Positions 1-9,012 are shown, counted from the first letter of the stretch. The stretch: DNA of 64,000 nt from an uncultured Bacteroidia bacterium (GCA_943789165.1 CALSTB010000002.1:1-64000); one strand, 5' to 3'. Program-made: numbers and translations. The notes: generated from the letters alone by a model not told the origin.

Positions 1-144
1 TTGCATTAACTTCCCCTGAATCCAGAAGTAACCAAATTCGATGTTTATTAAGCTGCTAAAGACTTAAATGTAGCAAACCAGTTTGACTTTGAATCTTTGA
101 TTTGGTCCTTTCTGTTGATGCAATCTAAAGGACAGAACCATAAA

Positions 145-297
145 TAAACTTTTTCGCTTAATGACATAACAGTTGACCATGTGATACCATTGAGTGATAT
201 AAGCGACTATGATTTAAAGAAAGGGGCACACACATGGGACAACGTTAAAACGTGTTGCATGGGTTGTAATACCCTTAAAGGGACTGACTTTGTATAA
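145..297 (+). pseudogene. HNH endonuclease C-terminal remnant
   Basis: The reading frame between a stop at 145-147 and the TAA at 295-297 encodes VDHVIPLSD followed by HTWDNVKTCCMGCNTLKG. This is the core of an HNH nuclease: the DH pair, the HTWDN helix start, and the CxxCN-x-x-KG zinc-knuckle ending. There is no start codon and no N-terminal part upstream, and the first 140 bases show no readable continuation, so only the last ~50 codons of the gene survive. HNH genes of this kind sit in phages, restriction systems and mobile introns; the remnant does not say which. It marks this end of the window as decayed accessory DNA. Confidence 0.75.
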
Positions 298-762
298 ATA
301 TACACCCCAGCCCCCATTTCAAACATCCATAGACAAGGCATGAGAAACGCAGCAACCTGCTATTTACACACGTGCAAGTTCAAAAAGAAGCTAAGTAGAG
401 AAAGTCCAGTAAAGTAAAGGTCTAAAAGCGGTTATTGTCGACTATATGTAACCACATTAAAAAGCAACCCCTAGATTATTGAAGAATTGCTTTGCAATTT
501 GAGTGGTAACTAACAAAGATAAGCTGCCGTCAACCCTTGACAGGCAAGGGTTCGTTGAAATTTTAGGCACAAAAACTCCATCTTGGTACAGCCAGGGAAT
601 TTCGTTTAGCTAATAAAAGCTAGTAGGGGGAATCAGAACGTTATCGAACTTTTTTGACGGTACAAAGGCCCGGCTATAAAATGTCGGGTAACGTTTAGGT
701 TGGTTAGCCATGCATATTAGCCCTGTAAGGTGCTATGCACTAATTAAATTGTTATTTCAACT
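298..762. other. Non-coding stretch with several hairpins
   Basis: I see no convincing gene here. Perfect or near-perfect hairpins lie at 485-499 (AATTGC/GCAATT, 3-nt loop), 532-552 (AACCCTTG/CAAGGGTT, 5-nt loop) and 669-688 (CCCGGC/GTCGGG with a G-T pair). The last could end transcription of the leftward DUF6150 gene, although no strong T tract follows. I could not match the region to a known structured RNA. Confidence 0.45.
689..754 (-). other. attC-like imperfect palindrome
   Basis: Read on the minus strand, directly after the DUF6150 gene, the segment begins TAACAATTTAATTA and ends CTAAACGTTA. The outer TAAC/GTTA ends are complementary, and inside them TTAATTA-G-TGCATA can pair with TATGCA-TGGCTAA, leaving an extrahelical G. 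That layout resembles an integron attC site (outer R boxes, imperfect inner stem, unpaired base). The R boxes do not fit the RYYYAAC/GTTRRRY consensus well and no integrase gene is in the window. The 12-mer CTAAACGTTACC at its end recurs in the same orientation just upstream of the next minus-strand gene near 2175-2186. Confidence 0.25.
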
Positions 763-1098
763 TTAGTACATTAAATGCTTTTTAGAACTTTCCTTCCACT
801 GTGCTTTGTAGCTTGCGTCTACGAAGAAGATTTTCAAATCTGCTTTATAAGCTGCATCCACGAAATATATTTTCTTTTTTGCCTTGTAAGCTGCATCTGT
901 AAAAAACCATCTACCATTGTTATCTTCAGCCATATATGCTGCATCAACTTTGTAAACCAAAAGATCAGCTTTATATGCTGCGTCCACAACATAAACTTTA
1001 ACATCCGCTTTGTAATCAGCATCTACAGAATATATTAACTGGGCTTTAACGCTTGCACTAGCAATTAAAAGGGTTGTAATTAGGATTAATTTTTTCAT
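763..1098 (-). CDS. DUF6150 family exported repeat protein
   Basis: This 111-residue protein has a cleavable signal peptide (about residues 1-19, ending VKAQ) followed by six or seven short repeats of the form VDAAYKADxxVY. That is the pattern of the DUF6150 family, whose function is unknown. The ATG at 1098 is the only sensible start because it puts the charged KK and hydrophobic stretch first. Repeats of about 12 residues with alternating hydrophobic positions suggest a small beta-sheet or beta-solenoid exported to the periplasm or outside. The gene stands alone, with remnants on both sides and a possible attC-like site downstream, which fits cargo of an accessory island. Confidence 0.75.
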   Translation of the reverse strand: MKKLILITTLLIASASVKAQLIYSVDADYKADVKVYVVDAAYKADLLVYKVDAAYMAEDNNGRWFFTDAAYKAKKKIYFVDAAYKADLKIFFVDASYKAQWKESSKKHLMY

Positions 1099-1636
1099 AT
1101 TGTTTCTTTTGGGTTCTGTTGCATTAACTAGGGCAATTTACTATATCTTTAGATTTGAAATTAAAAACGACTTCAATGTTCAACCGTCACAGATATCCAA
1201 AATCAATAATTCTTCAAGCTGTTTACTTTAAACTAAGATTTACAAAACAATATAGTTCAAAGACCGATTCTGTCGGATAATAACTCAAATAACCCACTGG
1301 GTTTTTCTACTATTCAAACTCCCATTGTAGCGGTTCATTAGTTGTATGTGAAATGGTTTCAAGTTTTGGGAAAACATAAGGCATCAGTTTAATCAAAAGC
1401 TCTATTCTTTGCTTTGGTTCCAACTCTTCGAGTCTTTCCTCAATATTCTCCAATTCCTACACATATCCCTCTATATACCAAGCTATCAATATCTTAAGTT
1501 AAGTTGATATCTGCTAATTTTTAAAACTAATAGAATTAATGCCCTTAAGACACTGTCCAATGTTACTCTTTGTTTTTACAATAAATTTCTGCTTTGCAGA
1601 GTCCGAGTGAACATTTTATATGGCGTTTCTTATACT
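1099..1636. other. Intergenic stretch with one gene remnant
   Basis: No intact gene is visible. The minus strand at 1310-1456 carries a 48-codon remnant (listed separately). A small symmetrical hairpin, AACCC/GGGTT followed by a T run, lies at about 1290-1307 and could act as a terminator for the remnant's former transcript. The rest shows no feature I can support. Confidence 0.5.
1310..1456 (-). pseudogene. Remnant of a small hypothetical protein C-terminus
   Basis: The minus strand is open between a stop at 1457-1459 and the TAG at 1310-1312. It encodes a charged, leucine-rich helix (ENIEERLEELEPKQRIELL) and then LMPYVFPKLETISHTTNEPL. The composition and the PYVFPKL motif look like the C-terminus of small proteins that accompany mobile elements in Bacteroidota, where a helical region is followed by a YVxPKL turn. 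There is no plausible start codon in frame. I call it a remnant; the family assignment is from memory and weak. Confidence 0.4.
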
Positions 1637-2167
1637 TCAGAAATTTAACTGACTCTCCCAAGGAGGATTGAATTCTTTTACTCTTTTCATAGTACAATTT
1701 GGTCCAATCCAAATAACATAAGATAGCCCCGCTTGTAATTGGTTTCTGTTTCTATTCTGCAAGTAAGAGATATCAAAAATAAAGCGGTCATAACTACCTT
1801 TAATCCCAATTTTAGGAAGAATAGTGAAACTTTTTGTGTTTTCTCGGCTTGTTCGCTCCAATTGAGCTCCTAATACAGGAGTAAAACGATGTGCAACGTA
1901 GGCATGGTGCCAAGCTAATACGTTAAACTCTCCATTTATAAAAAAAGTAGAGAAGTCTTTATCATTCGAAAAAAGCACACCAGTATTTACAGCATACCTT
2001 AGATGCGAAAGACTCATTTTTGGGCCTGTTTGAGAAAAAGTGTTATTGCTTAAACCTATTTGGTGTGAAATACCAGCAGATAGCATTTCGGATTTAAGTA
2101 TCTGAGCTTTCAATTGATTAGCTGATAAAATTAAGCACGTTATCAATATTATTTTTCTTGGATTCAT
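1637..2167 (-). CDS. Small exported protein, probable outer-membrane-type beta fold
   Basis: The protein has a clear signal peptide (MNPRKIILITCLILSANQLKAQ, residues 1-22) and a mature part of about 155 residues with alternating hydrophobic and aromatic residues (for example FIFDISYLQNRNRNQLQAGL), as in small outer-membrane or periplasmic beta proteins. I chose the ATG at 2167 because it begins the signal peptide; an ATG nine codons upstream would put polar residues first. I do not recognise the family. The sequence CTAAACGTTACC lies immediately upstream of the start and also ends the attC-like element near 689. Confidence 0.6.
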   Translation of the reverse strand: MNPRKIILITCLILSANQLKAQILKSEMLSAGISHQIGLSNNTFSQTGPKMSLSHLRYAVNTGVLFSNDKDFSTFFINGEFNVLAWHHAYVAHRFTPVLGAQLERTSRENTKSFTILPKIGIKGSYDRFIFDISYLQNRNRNQLQAGLSYVIWIGPNCTMKRVKEFNPPWESQLNF

Positions 2168-2258
2168 CCCTTTGGTAACGTTTAGCAAATACAATTATTG
2201 TTTTTTGTAAATTGCTGGTATTAAAAGAATAGAGTTTTTAATAAAAAAAAATTTTTTT

Positions 2259-2266
2259 TACTTTTG
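2259..2266 (+). promoter_or_regulatory. TAnnTTTG -7 box before the NHL gene
   Basis: TACTTTTG matches the Bacteroidota housekeeping -7 consensus TAnnTTTG, 45 bases upstream of the ATG at 2312. A clear -33 TTG is not seen; the upstream DNA is a long A/T run. Confidence 0.5.
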
Positions 2267-2395
2267 GATTTGAGATTTGAAAAATTCAAGTCGCAAAATT
2301 TAAGTAGTATTATGAAATCATTTTACCTAGCTCGGCTAACAGCTGTACTTTTTTCCATTATTTGTTTTTCTTTTTCAAACACCGTAGCACAGTCA

Positions 2396-3354
2396 TCAGG
2401 TGTGGTCAGCACGCTCGCTGGTAGTGGTGCATCTGGCTATACAGATGGTACAGGGACATCGGCTCAGTTTGCCTATCCTATCGGAGTAGCGGTCGATGGC
2501 GCTGGAAATGTGTATGTAGCGGATGAGTCAAACCACCGCATTCGAAAAATAACTACATCAGGTGTGGTCAGCACGCTCGCTGGTAGTGGTACATCTGGCT
2601 ATGCAGATGGTACAGGGACATCGGCTCAGTTTTCCTATCCTAATGGAGTAGCGGTCGATGGCGCTGGAAATGTGTATGTAGCGGATTACAATAACCACCG
2701 CATTCGAAAAATAACTGCATCAGGTGTGGTCAGCACGCTCGCTGGTAGTACATCATGGCTATACAGATGGTACAGGGACATCGGCTCAGTTTAACTCTCC
2801 TTATAGGAGTAGCGGTCGATGGCGCTGGAAATGTGTATGTAGCGGATGAGTATAACCACCGCATTCGAAAAATAACTGCATCAGGTGTGGTCAGCACCCT
2901 CGCTGGTAGTGCATCTGGCTATACAGATGGTACAGGGACATCGGCTCAGTTTGACTATCCTACAGGAGTAGCGGTCGATGGCGCTGGAAATGTGTATGTA
3001 GCGGATAGGTCAAACCACCGCATTCGAAAAATAACTACATCAGGTGTGGTCAGCACGCTCGCTGGTAGTACATCTGGCTATACAGATGGTACAGGGACAT
3101 CGGCTCAGTTTAACTATCCTACAGGAGTAGCGGTCGATGGCGCTGGAAATGTGTATGTAGCGGATAAGGATAACCACCGCATTCGAAAAATAACTACATC
3201 AGGTGTGGTCAGCACGCTCGCTGGTAGTACATCATGGCTATACAGATGGTACAGGGACATCGGCTCAGTTTGACTCACCTACGGAGTAGCGGTCGATGGC
3301 GCTGGAAATGTGTATGTAGCGGATTACGTTAACCACCGCATTCGAAAAATAACG
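2396..3354 (+). repeat. Propeller block 1: six tandem ~156-bp NHL units
   Basis: There are six tandem units. The segment encoding [14 protein letters not shown] is the same at the DNA level in all six, including third positions. Differences are limited to the two codons before NHR, the codons between SAQF and GVAV, and the codons before GY. Units 3 and 6 carry indels. Confidence 0.9.
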
Positions 3355-3681
3355 TTTTGTTCTGAAACGACTGAAACGATAACAGCAAATGTTTGTGATA
3401 GCTATACCTCTCCAAGTGGAAAGACTTGGACAACAAGCAACACGTATATGGATACCATTGCAAATGATGCGGGTTGTGATAGTGTAATCACGGTGAACCT
3501 TACGGTTCGCGATAAGACAACAGAAACGATAACAGCAAATGTATGCGATACGTACACCTCTCCAAGTGGCAGGCATACCTGGTTTGGAACAGGAATATAT
3601 AAAGACACGATTCCAAACGCAGCAGGTTGCGATAGTATTCTAACAATAAACTTAACGGTAATTGCAACACCAATAGTTACT
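3355..3681 (+). repeat. Adhesin linker pair 1
   Basis: Two copies of a module of about 50 residues beginning TTETITANVCD-x-YTSPSG and ending AGCDSVITVNLTV, each with two cysteines. Such modules are common spacers in secreted Bacteroidota adhesins. The pair recurs almost unchanged at 4631-4976. Confidence 0.8.
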
Positions 3682-4630
3682 GTCAGCACGCTCGCTGGTA
3701 GTGGTGCATCTGGCTATACAGATGGTACAGGGACATCGGCTCAGTTTTCCTATCCTAATGGAGTAGCGGTCGATGGCGCTGGAAATGTGTATGTAGCGGA
3801 TCAGGTAAACAACCGCATTCGAAAAATAACTACATCAGGTGTGGTCAGCACGCTCGCTGGTAGTTCTCAGGGCTATGCAGATGGTACAGGGACATCGGCT
3901 CAGTTTGACAATCCTTTCGGAGTAGCGGTCGATGGCGCTGGAAATGTGTATGTAGCGGATTACAATAACCACAGCATTCGAAAAATAACTACATCAGGTG
4001 TGGTCAGCACGCTCGCTGGTAGTGGTACATCTGGCTATGCAGATGGTACAGGGACATCGGCTCAGTTTTACTCTACCTATCAGGAGTAGCGGTCGATGGC
4101 GCTGGAAATGTGTATGTAGCGGATCGGTATAACCACCGCATTCGAAAAATAACTACATCAGGTGTGGTCAGCACGCTCGCTGGTAGTACATCTGGCTATA
4201 CAGATGGTACAGGGACATCGGCTCAGTTTAAATATCCTAACGGAGTAGCGGTCGATGGCGCTGGAAATGTGTATGTAGCGGATCAGTAAACCACCGCATT
4301 CGAAAAATAACTGCATCAGGTGTGGTCAGCACGCTCGCTGGTAGTGCATCTGGCTATGCAGATGGTACAGGGACATCGGCTCAGTTTAACTCTCCTATAG
4401 GAGTAGCGGTCGATGGCGCTGGAAATGTGTATGTAGCGGATCGCAATAACCACCGCATTCGAAAAATAACTGCATCAGGTGTGGTCAGCACCCTCGCTGG
4501 TAGTGCATCTGGCTATACAGATGGTACAGGGACATCGGCTAAGTTTAAATATCCTAGCGGAGTAGCGGTCGATGGCGCTGGAAATGTGTATGTAGGGGAT
4601 TACTTTAACCACCGCATTCGAAAAATAACG
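3682..4630 (+). repeat. Propeller block 2: six tandem NHL units
   Basis: Six units of the same repeat as block 1. Indels fall at about 4077 (before GVAVDG in unit 3) and 4286 (before NHR in unit 4). The last unit reads GNVYVGD instead of GNVYVAD, the only change I noticed in the otherwise fixed segment. Confidence 0.9.
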
Positions 4631-4976
4631 TTAAGTGCTGGTAGTGCTGAAACAACTGAAACGATAACAGCAAATGTATGTGATAGCTATACCTCTCCAA
4701 GTGGAAAAACTTGGACAACAAGCAACACGTATTCAGATACGATAGCAAACACTGCGGGTTGTGATAGTGTTATCACGGTGAACCTTACGGTTCGCAATAA
4801 GACGACTGAAACGATAACAGCAAATGTATGCGATACGTACACCTCTCCAAGTGGCAGGCATACCTGGTTTGGAACAGGAATATATAAAGACACGATTCCA
4901 AACGCAGCAGGTTGCGATAGTATTCTAACAATAAACTTAACGGTAATTGCAACACCAGTAGTTACTGTCAGCACGC
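4631..4976 (+). repeat. Adhesin linker pair 2
   Basis: A second copy of the linker pair, with a short extra lead-in (SAGSAE). Apart from a few codons it repeats linker pair 1, which suggests that linker and propeller were duplicated together. Confidence 0.8.
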
Positions 4977-5668
4977 TCGCTGGTAGTGGTACATCTGGCT
5001 ATACAGATGGTACAGGGACATCGGCTCAGTTTAAAAATCCTTATGGAGTAGCGGTCGATGGCGCTGGAAATGTGTATGTAGCGGATCGGTATAACCACCG
5101 CATTCGAAAAATAACTACATCAGGTGTGGTCAGCACGCTCGCTGGTAGTTCTCAGGGCTATACAGATGGTACAGGGACATCGGCTCAGTTTTACAATCCT
5201 ACTGGAGTAGCGGTCGATGGCGCTGGAAATGTGTATGTAGCGGATCTGTCAAACCACCGCATTCGAAAAATAACTACATCAGGTGTGGTCAGCACGCTCG
5301 CTGGTAGTACATCTGGCTATGCAGATGGTACAGGGACATCGGCTCAGTTTAACAATCCTAGCGGAGTAGCGGTCGATGGCGCTGGAAATGTGTATGTAGC
5401 GGATCTGTCAAACCACCGCATTCGAAAAATAACTGCATTAGGTGTGGTCAGCACGCTCGCTGGTAGTACATATGGCTATGCAGATGGTACAGGGACATCG
5501 GCTAGCTTTGACAAACCTTATGGAGTAGCGGTCGATGGCGCTGGAAATGTGTATGTAGCGGATCTGTCATAACCACCGCATTCGAAAAATAACTGCATCA
5601 GGTGTGGTCAGCACGCTCGCTGGTAATGGTACATATGGCTATACAGATGGTACAGGGACATCGGCTAA
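4977..5668 (+). repeat. Propeller block 3: four and a half NHL units, truncated
   Basis: Four complete units and the start of a fifth, which stops being recognisable at about 5670 after GTGTSAKF. Two further blades would be needed to close a six-bladed propeller, so the block appears cut off by the junction with the beta-helix gene. One extra base near 5568 shifts the frame in unit 4. Confidence 0.85.
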
Positions 5669-7558
5669 GTTTTATCTTTTGCAACCATTAGCCATTGTAC
5701 GTTTAAAAACAACCATTCAATTTATGGCGCTATCTTTAACGATGGTCAAGCAGGTGAAGTATCTCCAAACATTGTAAACTGTGCCTTTGATGGCAACACA
5801 AGTGCCACTTCGGGTGCAGCGATATACAACTATGGTTATGGAGGCAAATGCTCTCCTACAATCACAAGTTGTGTGTTTAACAGCAACAGTGCTAGTTCAA
5901 TGGGAGGAGCAATCTATAACACGGGTTATGGTGGAACATCCAATCCAGTGATCACAAACGCTACCTTCCACGCAAACGCAGCTGGTTCTCATGCAGGAGC
6001 GATGTATAGCTTTGGTAACAGCGGAACATGCCAACCTAAGGTGACCAACTCTATCTTTTACAAAAACACAAAAGGTGGAGATGTGGACCATAAGTTTAGT
6101 GAGTTCTATAACTATGCAGCGTATCCATACATAAAAAATAGTTCGATGCAACGTGCAAGCTCAACATACACAGCAAGCACATTCAACAGCTTAAATAGTG
6201 GAACAAACAACATCTTCCAGACCAATCCAAACTTTGAGGCGATTGCCGATGGCAATGGTGCGGATGATGTTTGGAGAACAGGAGATGATGGATTGAGATT
6301 ATCTTCCTCAAGTACCAACTTGTTAAACGGTGGAACCAATACAGGTGCCCCAACTGCGGATATCTTAGGAAATCAGCGTATGGGAACAACCGACATGGGT
6401 GCTTACGAGTATGTCAACTGTGGCTTAAATGTTAAACTAGCTACTTCGGTTACCACTCATACAGCAACGCAAAGTGTTGTGGATGGTAATTTTGTATGCT
6501 ACTGTAACAGCGACAATGAATTACTCTTGGCTCTTGACACCAATGGAACTGGGGCGGTGATTACACCTAGTCAGGTAAAACTATACATTGGTAATCCATC
6601 AACCTTGAGTTACAACTCTGCTGGCGGTATGATAACCAACACGGCTGGTGGTGTGATACTAGAAAGACGATGGGATGTAGATCCAACGACTCAACCAACT
6701 TCACCAGTAACGGTTCGTTACTTCTACACCAACGATAACTACGGTGACATCGTAACGGCAATGGCTGGATTAACAGCACCAACGACGATCAGTTCACCAA
6801 GTCAACTACAGTTTTACAAGGTAACAGGTGGCTCATCGGCAACCTTCCCGAACCCACATGATACGGGTGTAACGGGTATTGTACTTACAAACAGTACAAC
6901 GGCCAGCACAACCACATGGGTCAATGGCGTGCATGGTGTGCAAGATCACACAGCAGAATACCTAGTAAGCACGTTCTCCGGTGGTGGAGGCGGAGGCGGG
7001 GGTGGATCTGAGCCACTACCAGTGGAACTGATCCAGTTCGAAGCAAGCCCAGCAGCTAGTCATACAGCAGACCTTACATGGAAGACCGCATCAGAGCTAA
7101 ACAACTCACATTTTGTAGTTGAACGTAGCTATGATGGTAGAGACTTCCAGGCAGCAGCAATTGTTCAAGGAAACGGGACAACACAAAACGTGATTACCTA
7201 CAACCACAACGACAATACGATTGATCTAGCACAAAACACTGTGTTCTATCGATTACGTCAGGTGGACTTTGATGGCACCACGGCTTACTCACCAGTAAGA
7301 CGAGTAGACTTTGAAGGCAGCATCATACCAAACAGCGTAACGCTTTATCCAAACCCAACAAAAGGAACGGTTACGGTTAGCTTTACAGACGATGAGGCTG
7401 AAAGTCATGCGATTAAAGTAATTGACAACCTCGGAAGAGAGCTGTACAAGCAAACCTTCGACGGACAAGCCATAGAGCTTGATTTGTCGAGCCAAGCAAC
7501 GGGCATCTACTTTATCATTTTAGATTCAGGAGAATCCTTTAAAGTGATTAAACAGTAG
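5669..7558 (+). CDS. Beta-helix surface protein with T9SS type A tail (5' truncated)
   Basis: The frame is open from 5669 but has no start codon of its own at the junction; the first internal candidates lie well inside the fold. Residues 1 to about 170 hold parallel beta-helix repeats ([51 protein letters not shown]), then a DMGAYEY motif that usually closes such domains. A glycine run ([10 protein letters not shown]) precedes a PVELIQFEA domain typical of T9SS cargo, and the last ~75 residues ([12 protein letters not shown] ... [18 protein letters not shown]) are a type A sorting domain. The product would be secreted and anchored by T9SS. It was probably translated as the tail of the propeller gene or of a lost parent gene. 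Confidence 0.8.
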   Translation, partial: VLSFATISHCTFKNNHSIYGAIFNDGQAGEVSPNIVNCAFDGNTSATSGAAIYNYGYGGKCSPTITSCVFNSNSASSMGGAIYNTGYGGTSNPVITNATFHANAAGSHAGAMYSFGNSGTCQPKVTNSIFYKNTKGGDVDHKFSEFYNYAAYPYIKNSSMQRASSTYTASTFNSLNSGTNNIFQTNPNFEAIADGNGADDVWRTGDDGLRLSSSSTNLLNGGTNTGAPTADILGNQRMGTTDMGAYEYVNCGLNVKLATSVTTHTATQSVVDGNFVCYCNSDNELLLALDTNGTGAVITPSQVKLYIGNPSTLSYNSAGGMITNTAGGVILERRWDVDPTTQPTSPVTVRYFYTNDNYGDIVTAMAGLTAPTTISSPSQLQFYKVTGGSSATFPNPHDTGVTGIVLTNSTTASTTTWVNGVHGVQDHTAEYLVSTFSGGGGGGGGGSEPLPVELIQFEASPAASHTADLTWKTASELNNSHFVVERSYDGRDFQAAAIVQGNGTTQNVITYNHNDNTIDLAQNTVFYRLRQVDFDGTTAYSPVRRVDFEGSIIPNSVTLYPNPTKGTVTVSFTDDEAESHAIKVIDNLGRELYKQTFDGQAIELDLSSQATGIYFIILDSGESFKVIKQ

Positions 7559-7599
7559 TGAGAAAGTATCGTATTACTACACAAATACAATAAGAGAAG

Positions 7600-7628
7600 G
7601 CCATTCGTTTTACGGATGGCTTTTTTGT
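7600..7628 (+). terminator. Rho-independent terminator
   Basis: An 8-bp stem (GCCATTCG/CGGATGGC with one T-G pair) and a 5-nt loop are followed by TTTTTTG, 42 bases after the stop of the T9SS-tailed protein. Confidence 0.8.
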
Positions 7629-7782
7629 TGTTCAATTGATTTGAAAATATAAAAAGTGAAGTAAACAAGATATCGGGTTGGTGAAAGTATTTACGGATAT
7701 AAGTTGGTTTAAGACCAGTAGCTAGTTACGAATACTAGTTTTATATATTACTAACGCGTAATATTATTTGTATATTCGCTTT

Positions 7783-8739
7783 ATGGAGTTCAAGCCCCTT
7801 GAATCATATCTATCTGATCCTAGTCCTTACACAAGCCGTAGACTCGTGGAACAGTTGGGTGAGGAAAAGTTTACCATTAATGACATAGGCGTTAGTTCAC
7901 GGGTGTTTACCCATTGGCGATCAAATGGGTTAATCCCTGAAATAGAGGATGGCTCATGGGTAAAACTGAATGTGTTTCAATTTATCTGGGTACAGATAAT
8001 TAAAGACTTGCGTGCGTTTAACTTTTCTTTAAAGCAGATTGTCAAAGTACGCGCTTCGCTATTTGAGTCCTTCGAAGGGTTTGCTACGGCGGATTTGTTT
8101 GATAAAAAAGGAAAGATAACCAAGGTATTGCGAGCACAGCTTAAAAAGATGTTCGACAATCACCAAGAGATAATTGAAGGCCTAGAAAGTGGTTTCGAGT
8201 CGGATTCAAATTCAATAAAAGATTTCCTTGAGGCTTTTCAAATCCCATTGCTCCTATCACTTAGCTTGAACGTATTGTTCCGTGCAATGGATCACACGCT
8301 ACTGATTAGGCCAGATGGTCGAGTTGATTATACTTCAGAAACGCAAGACGAGACATTGGTCAATTACTTGTCCGAGCACGATGCGGAGTCCATCTTGGTG
8401 CTTCCACTCAAAAAGTACATTCTGGTGCTGGTATCGACAAAAAAACTAGAAGATAAAGTTGGTAATATGGCCCTGGTTACCCAAGTTGAAATGGAAGTTT
8501 TACAAGCCATGCGGCAGGGAACGCTATCCGAACTTAGAATAATTTTTGACCCCAAAGACCAACACGCAGATTTGGTGTATACCTATAAAGGGGTTGTACC
8601 CGAAAATGAAATGAGTAAAGTTTTAGATCGTTTTCGGCATAAAAAACACGTTCAATTGTCTATGAAAACCAATGACGGTAAAACGGTATCTTTCGAATAC
8701 CAAGACCGAAAACGGGTCCATAAATTAAATGGAAATTAA
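7783..8739 (+). CDS. MerR-like transcriptional regulator
   Basis: The 318-residue protein starts at the ATG at 7783; the longer frame from a TTG five codons upstream is less likely. Residues 20-95 look like a MerR-type winged helix-turn-helix: YTSRRLVEQLG, then FTINDIGVSSRVFTHWRSNGLIP, which recalls the turn where MerR proteins read 'YYERIGLIP', and later FSLKQIVKVRASL. The remaining ~220 residues are unlike the usual short MerR dimerisation helix and match nothing I recognise. Its stop codon lies inside the first of four 21-bp palindromic repeats, a likely place for self-binding, and the serine recombinase element follows. It may be the element's regulator or a host gene beside it. Confidence 0.6.
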   Translation: MEFKPLESYLSDPSPYTSRRLVEQLGEEKFTINDIGVSSRVFTHWRSNGLIPEIEDGSWVKLNVFQFIWVQIIKDLRAFNFSLKQIVKVRASLFESFEGFATADLFDKKGKITKVLRAQLKKMFDNHQEIIEGLESGFESDSNSIKDFLEAFQIPLLLSLSLNVLFRAMDHTLLIRPDGRVDYTSETQDETLVNYLSEHDAESILVLPLKKYILVLVSTKKLEDKVGNMALVTQVEMEVLQAMRQGTLSELRIIFDPKDQHADLVYTYKGVVPENEMSKVLDRFRHKKHVQLSMKTNDGKTVSFEYQDRKRVHKLNGN

Positions 8740-8827
8740 TTGATAATTAATTCAGATTAATTGATAATAAACTCGGATTAATTGATAATTAATTCAGATT
8801 AATTGATAATAAACTCGGATTAATTGA
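8736..8827 (+). repeat. Four 21-bp palindromic direct repeats
   Basis: Four units, 8736-8756, 8757-8777, 8778-8798 and 8799-8819, plus a partial at 8820, alternate between two versions: TTAATTGATAATTAATTCAGA and, with changes in the second half, a version ending AAACTCGGA. The first version contains the perfect palindrome TTAATTGATAATTAA. The array is flanked on both sides by AAATGGAAATTAAT. Spacing of two helical turns suits a set of protein-binding sites. Confidence 0.8.
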
Positions 8828-8844
8828 TTTTTAAATGGAAATTA

Positions 8845-9012
8845 ATGGACAAAAAGAGGTGTAGATGCAGTAATGACAAGGCATTGAAGAACTCAAGCCA
8901 ATTAAATACGGGTTCATTAGAAACGGAAACACCGCTAATGGGCATACTCCAATTGAGTTATGTCAGAAAAGTCAAAACAAGGACTTACAATACAAGAATT
9001 AAAAACCTATAG
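8845..9012 (+). CDS. Possible small protein upstream of recombinase
   Basis: An ATG-started frame of 55 codons (MDKKRCRCSNDKALKNSSQ...) begins just after the repeat array. It overlaps the next small gene out of frame, and its last third (RKVKTRTYNTRIKNL) is the shadow of that gene, so only the first ~38 codons could be genuine. I cannot assign a family. It may be a short leader or a remnant. Confidence 0.2.
   Translation: MDKKRCRCSNDKALKNSSQLNTGSLETETPLMGILQLSYVRKVKTRTYNTRIKNL

Larger units (their letters stand above)
2312..5668 (+). pseudogene. NHL-repeat beta-propeller surface protein, frameshifted
   Basis: The start is the ATG at 2312, which opens a signal peptide ([20 protein letters not shown], cleaved after about VAQ); a TTG 16 codons upstream is less likely. 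Behind it lie 16-17 NHL-type repeats of about 50 residues (VVSTLAGS[42 protein letters not shown]), in blocks of six, six and four-plus, with two pairs of adhesin linker modules between the blocks. Six repeats would make one six-bladed propeller. The frame breaks near 2750/2797, 3235/3275, 4077, 4286, 5568 and at the end near 5668, each by a 1-2 base indel. As written the gene cannot make one protein; either it is a pseudogene or the consensus is wrong in the repeats. Expected location is the cell surface or exterior. Confidence 0.85.

Noticed and set aside
396-407. AGAGAAAGTCC resembles the start of bacterial RNase P RNA
   Set aside because: The other conserved P RNA segments (ACAGAA, GGGTGAAAAGGTG-like and GGTAAGAGCTCACC-like) are absent, and the reachable length does not fit.
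3265-3689. Minus-strand open frames opposite the NHL repeats
   Set aside because: They are by-products of the repeated DNA, with no signal, start or composition of real proteins.
2396-5668. The regular repeat spacing could be mistaken for a CRISPR array
   Set aside because: Units are about 150 bases long, code for protein, and the differing parts are single codons rather than unique spacers.
8824-8844. Longer version of the small protein starting at 8824
   Set aside because: It begins at a non-ATG codon within the repeat array and adds only AT-rich sequence.
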